Positions 32,220 through 45,700 of a stretch of DNA of 64,000 nucleotides are shown piece by piece (the first letter of the stretch is position 1; each line of letters starts with the position of its first letter). The notes beneath the pieces were generated by a model. That model had not been told where the DNA came from and did no database searches. It was given only the letters and a program-made list of their open reading frames with translations. This DNA is from Euleptes europaea (taxonomy: Eukaryota > Chordata > Lepidosauria > Squamata > Sphaerodactylidae), in contig NC_079324.1 in the NCBI RefSeq assembly GCF_029931775.1, forward strand, positions 63,681,268 through 63,745,267. The letters are read 5' to 3'. The position numbers and the translations under genes were made by a program.

Positions 32220-32880
32220 CAAAGAGTGCAGTAGCCCCTTCAAGACTCACAAGAGTATTTCCTGGTTCCATTCTGTACGGCTAAATGTGGTGCCTGCCAT
32301 GGAGATCATTCCCAGTGGGTGGCCGTGTGAGTGTGTCTGCAGTAGCAGAAAAGGAGCAAGAGTCCAGCAGCACCTTAAAGACGAACAAGAATATTTTCTG
32401 GCAGGGTGTGAGCTTTTGTGAGCCACAGCTCACTTCTTCAGATACCTTCAGCACCTTAAAGACGAACAAGAATATTTTCTGGCAGGGTGTGAGCTTTCGT
32501 GAGCCACAGCTCACTTCTTCAGATACCTTCAGCACCTTAAAGACTAACAAGAATATTTTCTGGTAGGGTATGAGCTTTCGTGAGCCACAGCTCACGTGAG
32601 CTGTGGCTCACGAAAGCTCATACCCTACCAGAAAATATTCTTGTTAGTCTTTAAGGTGCTGCTGGACTCTGCCCTTTTCTACTACTGCAGACAGACTAAC
32701 ATGGCTACCCACTAGTCAAAAAGGGCAAGAGTCCAGTAGCACCTTAAAGACTAACAAGAATATTTTCTGGTAGGGACAATATTTTTGTTAGTCTTTAAGG
32801 TGCTACTGGACTCTTGCCCTTTTTGACTACTGCAAACAGACTAACACGGCTACCCACTATGGCTGCCCACTGTGAATTAA
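32220..32880. repeat. Foldback cluster: 81-bp tandem array, perfect palindrome and third inverted pair
   Basis: Three 81-bp units start at 32368, 32449 and 32530. The third unit is joined directly to its own inverted copy: 32530-32595 and 32596-32661 are perfect inverted 66-bp arms with no spacer. A further inverted pair lies at 32715-32764 and 32778-32827 with a 13-bp spacer. All share the sequence of the foldback element at 12148-12314. The cluster is in MVK intron 1, about 140 bp after the non-coding exon. Confidence 0.85.
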
Positions 32881-32917
32881 CTTTGGAATTAAGTCTCCCC
32901 GAGTGCAAGGAGGTGGG

Positions 32918-33118
32918 TTGAACACATGAAGCTGCTTTCTGCTGAACCGGACCCCCCTTGTTCTACTCAGACCCGCAGCGGCTGTGCAGGGTCTCAGGCA
33001 GAAAAGGGTCTTGCACATCACCTACTTGCCTGGTTCCTTTAACTGGAGATGCCGGGGATTGAACCTGGGACCTTCTGCATGCCAAGCAGAGGCTCTACCA
33101 CTGAGCCATGGCCCCTCC
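32918..33118 (-). repeat. SINE-C
   Basis: Good minus-strand copy: head GGCTCAGTGGTAGAGCCTCT, B-box region GGTTCAATCCC. In MVK intron 1. Confidence 0.75.
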
Positions 33119-33409
33119 CCTAGTTTTTCTCTAGCAGGGGCTGTTGGTGGGTAGGTGGGAGGGCGTGAATGAGCTCCGGTTGGGAGGGGGGCCCCCAAGT
33201 GTTTTTTGCAAGCAGTATGGGGGTGCTCCAGCGTAGGCATCCCTCCGGCGTCCCCATCAGCAGAAAATGAGTGAAGACAAGTGACCTGTCGGGCGTTTAA
33301 GCTTCTGAGCAGGTGGAGCTGGGAGGGGGGATTCTGAGAAATGCAGGGTTGCGTAAACTGTGTGCTGTAGTGTAGCTTCAGATTTCTGCCGCTGAGGTCA
33401 CCGGGATTC

Positions 33410-33545
33410 TAATCCAGTAGCACCTTGGAGACCCAGAAGATCAGCTTCCAAGGGTCAGAGCTTCCTTCATCGGGTATCTCAAAAACCCATACCTTGAGAA
33501 TCTTGTTGTCTCTGAGGTGTTGCTGGACTAGAATCTCAGTGTTCT
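33410..33545. repeat. Old foldback-family element
   Basis: Diverged arms TAATCCAGTAGCACCTTGGA and GAGGTGTTGCTGGACTAGAA in inverted order. Confidence 0.5.
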
Positions 33546-33758
33546 CCTGCAGTCCAATACTGAAGTCACCTCAGCACAGTGATGAGAAGAGGCGCTGAGT
33601 TTTGCAAAGGAAGCAGGTGATCGTGCTGCTGTGAGCTGCGGGGGTGGGTGCTGGGAGTGCTGAAGCAGGTTTGGGAGGTGGCTGGTTTTTTAAAAAACAA
33701 GTCTCTGTGTGCCTTTGTATGGGCATGCAGGGGTGTAAGTGCGTGCCTGTTTTTGCAG

Positions 33759-36700
33759 AGGGAGAGATGCTGGCCAGGACTCTGTTTGTGTCTGCCCCAG
33801 GGAAAGTTATACTTCATGGTGAGCATGCTGTGGTCCACGGCAAGGTAGGTGTGTCGGTTTCCATCTCCTGAACTGCTTTGCTTGTGGCTGAGGGACTCAG
33901 CTTTCTTGGATAAATGAGCTAGAGAGTGTCTCTCTGTGTGTGATCTATATATGTGCAAATGCAAAAATGGGTTGAGGTGTCGGGTGCACGATTGCACCTG
34001 TGGTCCCCCTGACCTCATACGCCAGGGCTGGTCAGACCCTAAAGCAGGTCTCTGGGCTTGAACACATGAAGCTTCCTTACACTGAATCAAACCATTGGTC
34101 CATCAAAGTTAACTGGGGGGAGGGGATCTGTTGGATTTTAATTTGCCCAGACTCAGAACTTCAATTCACATGAACACATGACGCTGCCTTCTACTGAATC
34201 TGACCCTCGGTCCATCAAAGTCAGTATTGTCTTCTCAGATGGGCAGCAGCTCTCCAGGGTCTCAGGCTGAGGTCTTTCACATCACCTACCTGCCTAGTCC
34301 CTTTAACGAGATGCTGGGGATTGAACCTGAGACCTTCTGCATGCCAAGCAGAGGCTCTACCACTGAGCCGCAGCCCCAACTTGTGGGTTTCATATCCAGC
34401 AATGAGCAGACGGTGAGTCCTGAGCATGGATCCTTTAAATGAAATCTTTCACAAAAATCACACAAGGTTGGAAGAGACCACAAGGGCCATCCAGTCCAAC
34501 TCCCTGCCATGCAAGATCCCACAATCAAAGTGCTCCCGACAGATGACCATCCAACCTCTGCTTAAAGAGCTCCAAGGACGGGGACTCCACGCCTTCCCCC
34601 CGAGGCAGGGCATTTCACCGTCGAACCGCCCTCACTGTCAGAAAGTTCTTCCTAATGTTTAGGTGGAATTGCTTTTCTCTTAGTTTAAATCCATTACTCT
34701 GTACTCTAGTCTCTGAAGCAACAGAGAACAAGCTAGTTCCCTCATTAACATGGCATCCCTTCAAATATTTAAACATGGCTATCATGTCACCCCTTAACCT
34801 TCTCTTCTCCAGACTAAACAAACCCAACTCCTTAAGTCTCTCCTCATAGGGCATAGATTCCAGGCCTTTGACCATTCTGGTCGCTCTCCTCTGGCCCCGC
34901 TCCAGCTTGTCAACATCCTTCTTAAATTGTGGAGCCCAAAACTGCACACAGTATTCCAAGTGAGGTCTGACCAATGCAGAATACAGTGGTAGTATTACTT
35001 CCCTTGATCTAGGCACAATACTTTTTTTGATGCAGCCCAGAATTGCATTGGCCTTCTTAGCCACCATACCACACTGTTGACTCATATTCAGCTTTATTCA
35101 ACACAACCTCAATCACACTCACCCCAAAGTTGTCCAAACCTTGTTGCATTCAAGGACTGTCTGAGTAGGAGAGCTTTGTTGATGATAGAAAGTAGAATTC
35201 TGCCCTGGCATGTCTCAGCCCCATCCTTTGTAGGGCAGATGACCCCACAGGGTCTCTGTCCCTTCTCTGCTTTTTCTTCACCTCATTTGCTCCTCCCCTC
35301 AGTCCCCAAATGCAGGTGCCTCCAATTCATGTTCATGTGCCAGAGGTTCCCTGCTAACATCTTTGTTGCTGAATATGTTGGGTGCTGTGGAACACGGGCG
35401 GGGTGGTGCTGCTGCAGTTGTCTTGTTTGGGGGCTTCCTAGAGGCACCTGGTTGGCCACTGTGTGAACAGACTGCTGGACTTGATGGGCCTTGGCTTGAT
35501 TCAGCAGGGCCTTTCTTATATTTTTATATTCTCTTCAGGCTCCAACTGTCCCTGCTGTTTTGGGGATTCTTCCCCTTATCTCGCAATATTGGCTGGGTGG
35601 GGGAGGCTGACTACATGGAGAAGTTCTGGCACTTATCATATGTTTTAGGTTGGCAAAGAACCATGTTCAGAGTCAGAGTGGGGGGCAGCCTTTGTCTTCA
35701 GCATTTGCAACACATCTGCTTTTCCCATGCAGGCTCGCAACACTCACAGTTTCTGAACTAACACGTGTAAAACTCTGAGCTAGATTTGCTGAAAGCACAG
35801 GGTATTTCAGGGCCAGTTGCAGTTTGCAAAGTAGCTGTTTCTCGGTCCTGCTGACTTAGAAGCAAAATAATCATTTAATAAAACAAACTCCATTAGCAGC
35901 CAGTGTTACGCATAGAGTCTGTATTCCATTTCTCCCATGCAGGCCCTCCAAACAGCCGTTAAAGCCTAACAGAGGCCCGAGGTGACCTCCATGATATTAC
36001 ACAGTATAAAATCTGTTTCCCATGATCCTGTCAACTGGCATGTCAAATGGTACATCTGTGAAAACATTCTTGCCTCCCCCTCATAATTTCTTGTAAAAAA
36101 TGTCTCTGGGAATATTTTGCGGGTCTCTTTTTAGCTTGCATGAAATGTCACACTTCTCACTAGTGGAAGGAAGGCATTTGGGCATCCCTGTGGCTGCAGG
36201 ACCCAGATCTGTAGCTTGGTGTGTTTATCAGCCTTTTCTCACACATAGGCTGCTTTGGCTGTGGCGGTGAACTTGAGAACCTTCCTTAAGATGACCCCTC
36301 GGAATGACGGCAAAGTCTCGGTAGAGCTGCCAAATATCGGGACCAGGCTATGCTGGGAAACCTCGGAACTCCAGCCACTGTTAGTGGCGTTCCCTGGTAA
36401 GCAGTAGGGGTGTTATGGCAGACCGGGGCATTCCCTGATCCGTCTCCCGCCTCTGATGCACCAGGATCCCTGGCTGCTTGGGAAGATCCAGTCTGCTGAA
36501 GTTCATGTTTGGGAGGGTTGGTTTTGCTTGTTGTTGGTGCCCTGGGATCTGGTTGGGGCGAAAGGACTGGATATTCCTTGCTGAGCTGATGAGCCTCCTG
36601 CAAGGGCCGTGACCCTCCTTGCCTTTCTGCCTGGACACCCCAATGGATCCATGCCCCTGGCTCCTCTGGCTCTGCTGCCCAGAGCTCTTCACTCTGCCGT

Positions 36701-39700
36701 TTCCTCGGGCCTAGAAACCTCTCTTCCAGTTGTCTATGTGAGACCTCTTACCTTTCCAGCCCCTTCTCAGTCTCTCTTCTGCCGTGAAATTGGCATTGCT
36801 CAAGACCTCAGTCAGTGCAGAAACTCAGACCATCTGGATGTAACAGCGTTCAAATGTATTCATCTCCTGTTGCCTTTGGAGCGGTGGACTCTGATCTGGA
36901 GAACCGGGTTTGATTCCCCACTCCTCCACATGAGCGGTGGAGGCTGATCTGGTGAACCGGATTTGTTTCCCTACTCCTCCACATGAAGCCAGCTGGGTGA
37001 CCTTTGGCGAGTCACAGCTCTCTTAGAGCTCTCTCAGCCCCACCTACCACACAGGGCGCCTGTATGGGGAGGGGAAGGTAAGGCGGTTGTAAGCCGGTTT
37101 GATTCTGCCCTAAGTGGTAGAGAAAGTCAGCATATAAAAACCAATTCTTCTTCTTTGCTGCTGTGTTCTTTTTCTTTCATTCTTTATCAAAATCTAGATG
37201 CAACTGCCTCAGGGTTCTTTGTTATGTTCCCCTATAAAGCGCCATGGATGATAAATAGAGCAGAAAGGGCTGATCAAATTGGCATGTAGATTTCTCGAGC
37301 TTGGGGAGGGGGATCCCTTGCCTAGACTTCCCTTTGGCTGCATCTGTGGACGGAGCTGCGTTGCCTCTCCACAGGGAAGTTTGGCAGCCTGTTAAACTGC
37401 AGCCAGGGTCGTACAAGTTGAAAAAAATGTGCCAAATTCTGTATCGAGAAGAGCTGAGTGGAGATTTGTAGTCTTTATAATCACGTTATTGTATGTAATT
37501 TGTTCACATTGGGGGATGGGGGAGAGTCCTGCCTGTTGAGAATAGTATCTCATTGTCCTGTCTGTGGTTTCCTCCCCCCTCAGCTGACCAGACTGAATGT
37601 CAGCCCCCCAGCCCAGGACAAGTAGAGAAGTTGAAAGAGTTTGCCGGACTCACCAACACAGCTTCAGCCACGCAAAGCCTGGCCACCCTCGCGTTTCTGT
37701 ACTTATACCTGTCCATTGCATCCAAATGTGGGTAAGGATATGCTCAACATCTGTTGGGTCATTAAGAGCTGTCAGATTTCTCCCTTGAGCCGAGCTGAAG
37801 CACTGGGGAGCCCCGTGGCTTGCCAATCTGCTCATTGTGGTCCAGCGGGAGGCAGTAACTCTTCTTTTGGGCACACAAACAGCCTACCTTATCCTAGAGA
37901 TTCAGAGCAGATTACAGGAAGTCCATGGAGATTCCTCTTTGCTCCCAAAGGCTTTGCTGTTTCTACTTATGAATGGGTCAGTGAGAACGCTTTTCATGCA
38001 GAAGGTCCCAGGTTCAGCCCCAGGCATTCCCAGTTAAAAGGATCAGGGGGTAGGTGATGTGGAAGACCCCCGCTTGAGACTGGTGAGCTGCAGCTGGTCA
38101 GAGATTGATAGATGGGCTGACTTGGTATAAAGTCAGTTTCGTACATGAACACATGAAGCTGCTTTATACTGAATCAGACCCTTGGTCCAACTAAGTCTAT
38201 TGTCTACTCAGACCAGCAGTGGCTGTCCAGAGGTCTTTCCCATCACCTACTTGCCTAATCCCTTTAACTGGAGATTCCGGGGACTGAACCTGGGACCTTC
38301 TGCGTGCCAAGCAGAGGCTCTACCACTGAACCACAGCCTCTCCTCGATGCATGGGGCAATATGTAATCGGAATATATTTTTAAAAGTGAAAGTCCCTGTA
38401 TATTTTCCGCTACATCCTCCCTTATGCACAGTACTTCAAGTGTTCTCCAAAGCCAGATGCATTGGGGATGCATTCAGATGTCCTAAACAAACCTTGAATT
38501 ATCTGTGGTATAAACAGGCCTTAAGTCCTTGGGCTCATGTGGTCCCTCCCCTTATGCCAAGATCGAGGACTTCTTGGTTTAGGACACCATAACTTTTTAT
38601 GATGGTTGAATCAGGTGCCTTAACAAACCAGGGTTTGTTTCTTATCCACAAACTGGGCTTCTCTTCATTCGGAGTGGAAAAGCCTGAGGGCTTCCCTCCT
38701 GTTCACACCATAAACAAATTGTGGCTTGCTTCTGGCATCTGAGGGCAGCCATTGATTCCCCAGCGGAATGCTTCCTGCCATGGTTCTCTGCATTCTGTTG
38801 CCTGCAGCAGGCCCCCCAACCCTCCCCATTTTCTCCTGTCTGTTCTGATAACTCTTCCAACAGAGAATGTAGGGAAGATACTCGGGGTTGGACTCTGTGG
38901 AAGAGGTGATAGGAAGAGTTGATGGAAAGGATCTTTCCTCACCTTCCCAACCTGTTTGTCCCGAAACTGGGAGAGTCCTGCTAGGAAAATGTGCTCCAGA
39001 ATTGGGTGCTGTAGTGACGATGAGCAATTGGATAAAATTGCTTGCCAGTCCCTCCTTTGCTGATGAAAGAAGAAGTGGTTTGATGTGATTCCCTGCTATT
39101 GCGGTGCATCTCCATCCTGTGGTGTGCTTTGCTGGCCAGCCACTCCCGAATGGCAGGCTGCTGAGGAAAGGGGGGAGGCAGGGGGAGATTTGCTCCCTTG
39201 ACTCCTCCTGTGAGCTTTCTCGATGAAGCATCCCTCTTTTTAGAAGCCAGGGATCTCTTGCTGAGGTCTTTTCCCAGGCCGGTTATGTGTTTTCACCCTG
39301 CCCGGGGGCCTGTTTTCTGGCCTGGAGATCTGTTCTGTGCCTCAAAAATAGGGCATGGTCCTCTGCCATGTAGTGTATCTATCAGTGGAGATATATACCC
39401 CCCCCATCTCACTGACTGTGCTCTGGTTGGTTCCATAATTGGCTTCCAAATGAACCATCATGCTCCAAGATGTGCATTTGGAACCACTTTTCTCTTGGCA
39501 CCAGTTAGTGAGGTGACTGCAGTGGGTTTTGTGTATCCTTACCTACCCCAGGTTCCTGCCGAGTGTGGACATCCTGGTGTGGTCTGAGCTGCCCACGGGG
39601 GCTGGGTTAGGCTCCAGTGCTGCGTATTCGGTCTGCCTGGCAGGAGCCTTGCTTTCTGGCAGCGGAGTCATTGGCTACCCTCTGGAGGAGGGCCAGTCTG

Positions 39701-42700
39701 TGGGCAGGTAAGGTTCCAGGGGAGCCTGCGGTCATGATGGGGGGCTTGGAAGGTCACGGGTCTTACTGGGAAGCTGGGCGGGGAGGCAGGGGCAGCGTGT
39801 TGTGCCAGCCGGAATAAGAAGGGTTTCCTGCTCTTCACTTCCAGGTGGCCCCAAGAGGAGGTGGCCGTGATCAACAGTTGGGCCTTCCGAGGAGAGCAGG
39901 TGATCCACGGGAACCCATCAGGGGTGGACAATGCAGTAGGCACCAGGGGTAGGGTGTGCTGTTCTATTATTTTATTTGTTTGTTTTACAAAATTTATAAT
40001 CTTGCCTTTCTGCTCTCAGAAGATAGCTAGCAAATTAAAACGTTTGTGATAAAATCACATTTTAAAGCTATTAAAATCAACCCAGCCCCCACAAAACCCA
40101 TGCGTCATTAAAGCAATTTAAAACAGAGCTAAAATACAGACGAAGACATAAAAAGAGCAGTTTGGTCAGGAAGGAAGGATCACTGAGGGAATGTCAAACA
40201 AAACCAAAAAGTCTTCATCCACCCGCAGAAGATGGTCACAGAATGGGGGGGGGGAGTTGTGATCCAGACCTTTGGGTGCCATGACTGAGAAGGCCCTTAT
40301 TCCGGTCACTGTCCACATAATCTCAGACCTACCATTTTGTATTTTCTCTGAGAAAGTCTGTTCATTTTGAAATGACAAATGTAAGGGAGCTGTGTCGGGG
40401 AGGCTGCCTTGTGATCCCGCCTGGACTCAACAGCGTCTCAGCTCAAGATGGCCCAGGTGGGATCGGCTTGAAGCACTTCCTTGCCTGTGCCAGACATCCT
40501 GGTTCCTCCTGGCAGAGCTAAGAAGGGCTGTTGCCTTATTGAACCTTCCCTTTGGCTGGCAGCCTCAAGGGCAGCCCTTGGCCAGGTGTCCCCATCTTTG
40601 GCGGTTAGGCAGGGGGCTACTGGAGACAGGGCCTGTTCAGTGGCTGCCCCCCCCCCAGGTGTGGGACTCCCTCCCTAGGACAAAGCCTGCGCTTTAGGTG
40701 GTGAATAAATTCTGTTCTGACTGGATTGGCTGTGCCTTTTTCTACAGCTGTAGAAAAATAATCATAGAATCATATAGTTGGAAGGGGCCATACAGGCCAT
40801 CTAGTCCAACCCCCTGCTCAATGCAGGATCAGCCTAGAGCTTCCCTGACAAGTGCTTGTCCAGCCTCTGCTTGAAGACTGCCAGTGAGGGGGAGCTCACC
40901 ACCTCTCTAGGGAGCTGATTCCACTGTTGAACAACTCTTACTGTAAAAAAAATTCCCCTAAATGTCTAGCGGGTACCTTTCCGCCTGCAATTTAAACCCA
41001 TTATTGTGTGTCCTATGATCCTCTGCTGCCAACAGGAACAGCTCCCTGCCCTCCTCTTAAGTGGCAGCCTTTCAGATACTTCAAGAGAGCAATCATGTCC
41101 CCCCCCCCTCAACCTCCTCTTCTCCAGACTGAACATTCCCAAGTCCCTCAGCCTTTCCTTGCAGGGCTTGGTCTCCAGGCCTCTGATCATCCTCGTCGCT
41201 CATCTTGATTGGTTCATTCTGCTGCATAGCTGGTTTTCTACTTTGCCCCAAAAGCCTCATCCAATGGAACTAATGTCTAGAAATTAAATGAATGGGGTGA
41301 GCAGTTGGCCCAACATGCCATCCCTCTCCCTTTGGGCAATCTCGGACAACAATCCTAACAACCAGCTTTCCCCTGGCATGCATCCCAAAGGCCTCTCTTC
41401 GTCATGCCATTTGTTCATGTGTGATTTAGTTCCTCGGGCCAGGTCAAAAAGGCCAACGTGTCCTGCTGAGTAATGCAACTCCTTCCTCCAAATGTTTAGG
41501 TGGAGCTCTGCGGTACCAGTCGGGGAAGATCTGCTCATTAAAAAGGTAACGTTCTTTCAGGCCGCTGCAATTTGTGCCATAGAAAGCTGTGGTTGGTCTT
41601 GGAGATGGCGAATGAGAATAATACATTTCAGTCGTTGTGGGCATCTGTATCTTTGATCCTTGTGTCTTCTGAAGCCACTTTGGATCTGGTGTGTTAATAT
41701 GGGGAATGTAGAACATGTCAAAAGCTGATGAAAAAGGAATATTTAAATTTGGCCTGTGTTGGAGTTAGTTGTTAGCATGCATCGCATGTAAGTATCTCCT
41801 GCCTCTGGGGTTCTGAAAAGCACCTATTTGATGGGTGGGGGAAGCGGAATTGATATATAAATATCAAGTGATTTTTTTTTTACTGCTCTTTTATCCTTTT
41901 TGAGGAGGGGCTCTTTCTGGCTGCTTAGAGTGGGGTTGGGGGAACCGGATGTCCTCCTGCTGTCTGGCAAGTGATAATTGCTCAATTTATTGGATCAGTA
42001 TTACTTTTAGGACCAGTGGGGGTGCCATGACTCCTTGACAGTGAGTGGGGTTTCAATAAAATCCAGAGGGTAGTATTCCAAAGACAGCCAGTTAATGATT
42101 GAAGCCAGTGATTTAGGAGTCAAGGAAGGATTATGAAGTAAAAAACTAACTGAAATGATTTCCATGGGCTGTGCTGGGATGGAGACTAAATTTTGTGTCT
42201 CTTCTTTCTCGCCCCTCCCCCTGCCCCAGTGTTCCCACATTAAGGATTTTACTGACCAACACGCGGGTTCCTCGGAGCACCAAGGTGCTGGTGGCAGGCG
42301 TCAGAGACAAGATTATGAAGGTATCTCTCTTCCCTGCCTTCCCGTTCATTTGGACAAGGTGCAGTTTATCAAAGCTGCAATTTCACCGTAGTTGTTTATG
42401 CCCCTGGCTTCTCCCTTCTGTTCATCATGAGGTGAAACGGGAAGAGGAATGGATCTAGGTGCGCACGCCGGCAGGATGTTTGCACATTTGTGTTTAACTG
42501 AATGCAGCCTAAGATGCAAGCTGGAATTAATTGTGGGAGAGAAGGTGGCTGCCCCCCCCCCCACAGTTCCTGTGCCTCCTTCCTTGCCACTTCCCAAGGG
42601 CCCCCACTTATTCAATATGTAAGAAATTAATTGCTTGATACAAAATCACGTTGCTTTTTTCATGGTGCAAGAACAGCGGTGATGCCCTCATAACCTTGCA

Positions 42701-45700
42701 GATGACTGGTGTTGGGATGGGGTCTCCTCCTGGTGGTGTTTGGGGTCTCCCCAACACACAAGACTGCAGGTGGGGGCCCAAGAGAGATCAGGGGCCACGG
42801 GGAAGCTACCGGGCCACGGCCACATTGGCAATTGATGCCCTTATAGGTCTACTGGGTTACAAAGACTTCACTTGGAGCGTCCTGTACCATTCTTTGCAGC
42901 TGGTATCTCTCTAAAAAGGTGCTGCTGCTGATTCTCCCAGTTGGCAGAGAATGTTTTCCTTTATAGGGAAGGCCATGCCCTCTCATGACATCACTTCCTG
43001 GAAGACAAAGCTGGCTGGTTTTGTGCCCACCCCACCACTGAGACGCTTGCCAGGCTCTCTTGCGAAGTGCCCAAAAGGGTGAAAATGAGGAAGAGAACTG
43101 TTGATTGGGATTTCTCTTCCCCTTCCCTTCTGTAGTTTCCTGCTATAATGGAGCCAGTTCTCACATCGGTAGATGCCATTTCTCAGGAGTGCGAAGCTGT
43201 TCTCGAAGAGATGGCTGAACATCCATCACTGGAGCACTACCCTGTTCTAGAGGTGAGGGAGTCCGGCATTTCTTCTCTTCAGAAGTCAACAGGTGCCATG
43301 AGGGCTGGAACCTTGTTTTTAAAATGCAGGCGCAATTTGCTAAATTCTGTTCTGGGCATCAGATTCCAAACAGTGCTTCCAGATGTGTCATGTTGGGAGG
43401 GGCCACAGATGAGGACAGAAATGCATGAGTTTCCATAAAGAATGCCCTGGCTTCTGTCTCCATTTAAAAGGTCTCTAGTAATAAGTAAAGATGTAAAATT
43501 TCTGGAAATGTTGAAAATGTGGGAAATGCTTTTTCTGGAAAAGCAGACGTTCTTTTTTTAAAAAGCAATGTTTTTGTCAATCCTAAAGTGTTTTTACTGC
43601 TTTAGCATGAAATATAAAGTTATACGGTTTAGAACTGAGCATATAAAATTTGCACTATTTGGCATATTTATGGAATTAAAAAATACAGATGCCTTAGTTT
43701 TCTGCAAGCAAACGAGAGAGTACTTGAGAGGAATTGTGTTGACTTGGATGGGTATCAATTTTTGCCACCTGAGATTTTTTTAAAAAGGCTGAAAATAGAA
43801 AGTGTCTTTTTGTAATAATCAAAAGGGAACATCAGCATCGACAGGAATGCTCTCATACAGCATATTTGGGTATCCAGTTGAACTTTAGAGCATTGAAAAC
43901 ATTTGGCTGTTAAGTCATGTGCTGCCGAACACGTCGCATACATGTTATGTCTACTGCATGCAGAGGAATTGTAATTGCTTGTTGCTGCAGGTTGTTTGAC
44001 GGGGGCAAAGTTCCCCACCACGCATTTTGTGTGAGCAAAACCTCTTCTTCGAAGTATTTCACTCGTTCTGGAAGAAAGCCTTTCATTGGAGTTTTCTTTC
44101 TTTTTTTTAAAAAAAAAATTAATTGCTTTTTTAATAAGGGGTACAGAAAAGAAAAAAAGAGGAAAGACAAATAGGGGAAATCTTACAATTTGTAGTTTTG
44201 CCCGTGCCCAAGTTAACTCAAGCCTTTACCATAACCCCCTAATTCTAAAATTAAGTAATTTAACTAATGTTCCAAAAACTGTTAATAATTGCCATTTTAT
44301 CTAGTTACGTAGAGCTTAATAAAATATTTTGAATATGAACCTGGACCTATATTTTCACTATATAAAATATCAATTACATACCAACTACTATTAACACTGA
44401 TCCGCATGGATTTTAAGGTATTAGTCTTATCTACTGTCTCACATTATTATCTAAAATTGTTAAGTCACCCATATCTATCGAAGAATGGCTGCCACTTCTG
44501 CTTGCATAGGAGTTTTCTTCAGTGCTCCCCAACATTTCTCAGTTTTCCTAATTGGAAGAACTGGGAGGTCCTCAGGGGGGAAAAAAAGTTGGTCTCTTTT
44601 TCCGGGCCTTCACATTTCTAGTGACGGGGCTAAGGAAGCCCTCCAGGCCAGGGGCTACAGGAGATGCAGGACTTAATAGAAGTGTGTTTCAACCCAGAGC
44701 CCTGAGGGTGGTTCTCTGCGGCTCCTTCCTGCAACTGAACAGGGTCTCCTTTTTGACAGGAGCTGATGGACATAAACCAGCACCACCTGAATGTGATGGG
44801 CGTGGGCCATTCCTCCCTGGACAAAGTCTGCCAGGTCACCGCCTCACATGGCCTGCACAGCAAACTGACGGGGGCCGGCGGAGGAGGCTGTGCCATCACC
44901 TTGCTGCGGCCAGGTCAGGAATCTGTACAGTCTTGCGCTCAATGGATACTGTTTGTCTATCTTGTGTGTTTGCTGGAGCAACTGGAAAGGGACCGTTGTC
45001 CCTATGGAATTGCATGGTGGGTAAGGGACCAAGGAGCAAGCCTGAAGCAGCCTGGTTCGAATTTCACCTCTGTCTTGACTTTTCCAACTGGCTTTTGGTG
45101 AACCACCAGGTTCTCAGCCTCTGTCTGCCCGTCTGGGGTGGTATAATGGGTAAGTGTGTCAGAGTAGGATCTGGGAGAGCCAGGTTCGAATCCCCATTCC
45201 GCCATGGAAGCTTGCTGGGCGACCTTGGGCCAGTGGCACACTCCCAGCCTAGCCTACCTCATAGGATTGTTGTGAGGATAAAATGGAGTAGAGCCATACT
45301 GGCCTCCCTTACAAGGAGGGTCTTAGATTGAACCCTCAGTGTACACAACACTTCCTGGCATAGGAGAAGCACAATCAGGACGAAGAAGAGTAGGTTTTTA
45401 TACCTAATTTCTCGACCTTAAGGTGTCTCAAAGTGGCTTACAATAGCCTTCCCTCTCCCCCCCTCCCCCACAACAGACACCTTGTGAGACAGGTAAAGGT
45501 GAGAGAGTTTGGAGAGAACTGTGACTGGCCCAGGATCACCTAGCAGGCTTCATGTGGAGGAGTGGGGAATCGAACCCGGTTCTCCAGTTTACAGTCCACC
45601 GCTCTTAACCCCTACACCATAGCTGGACGTGAAGTGCTTCGAATGCTTAGGAAAATCCGCCTGACTTCGATCCAGTGGGTCAGTCTGGCTGCGTATGATG

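Noticed and set aside
32368-32661. CRISPR-like direct repeats
   Set aside because: A vertebrate intron with a foldback repeat array; no spacers between units and no cas genes.
34615-35085. 156-codon minus-strand frame as a host gene
   Set aside because: It is the C-terminus of a CR1-like LINE reverse transcriptase, so listed as a repeat.
44552-45331. 259-codon frame over the penultimate MVK exon
   Set aside because: Wrong frame relative to the GAGGGGC-coding exon 44760-44913 and extends into SINE-B.
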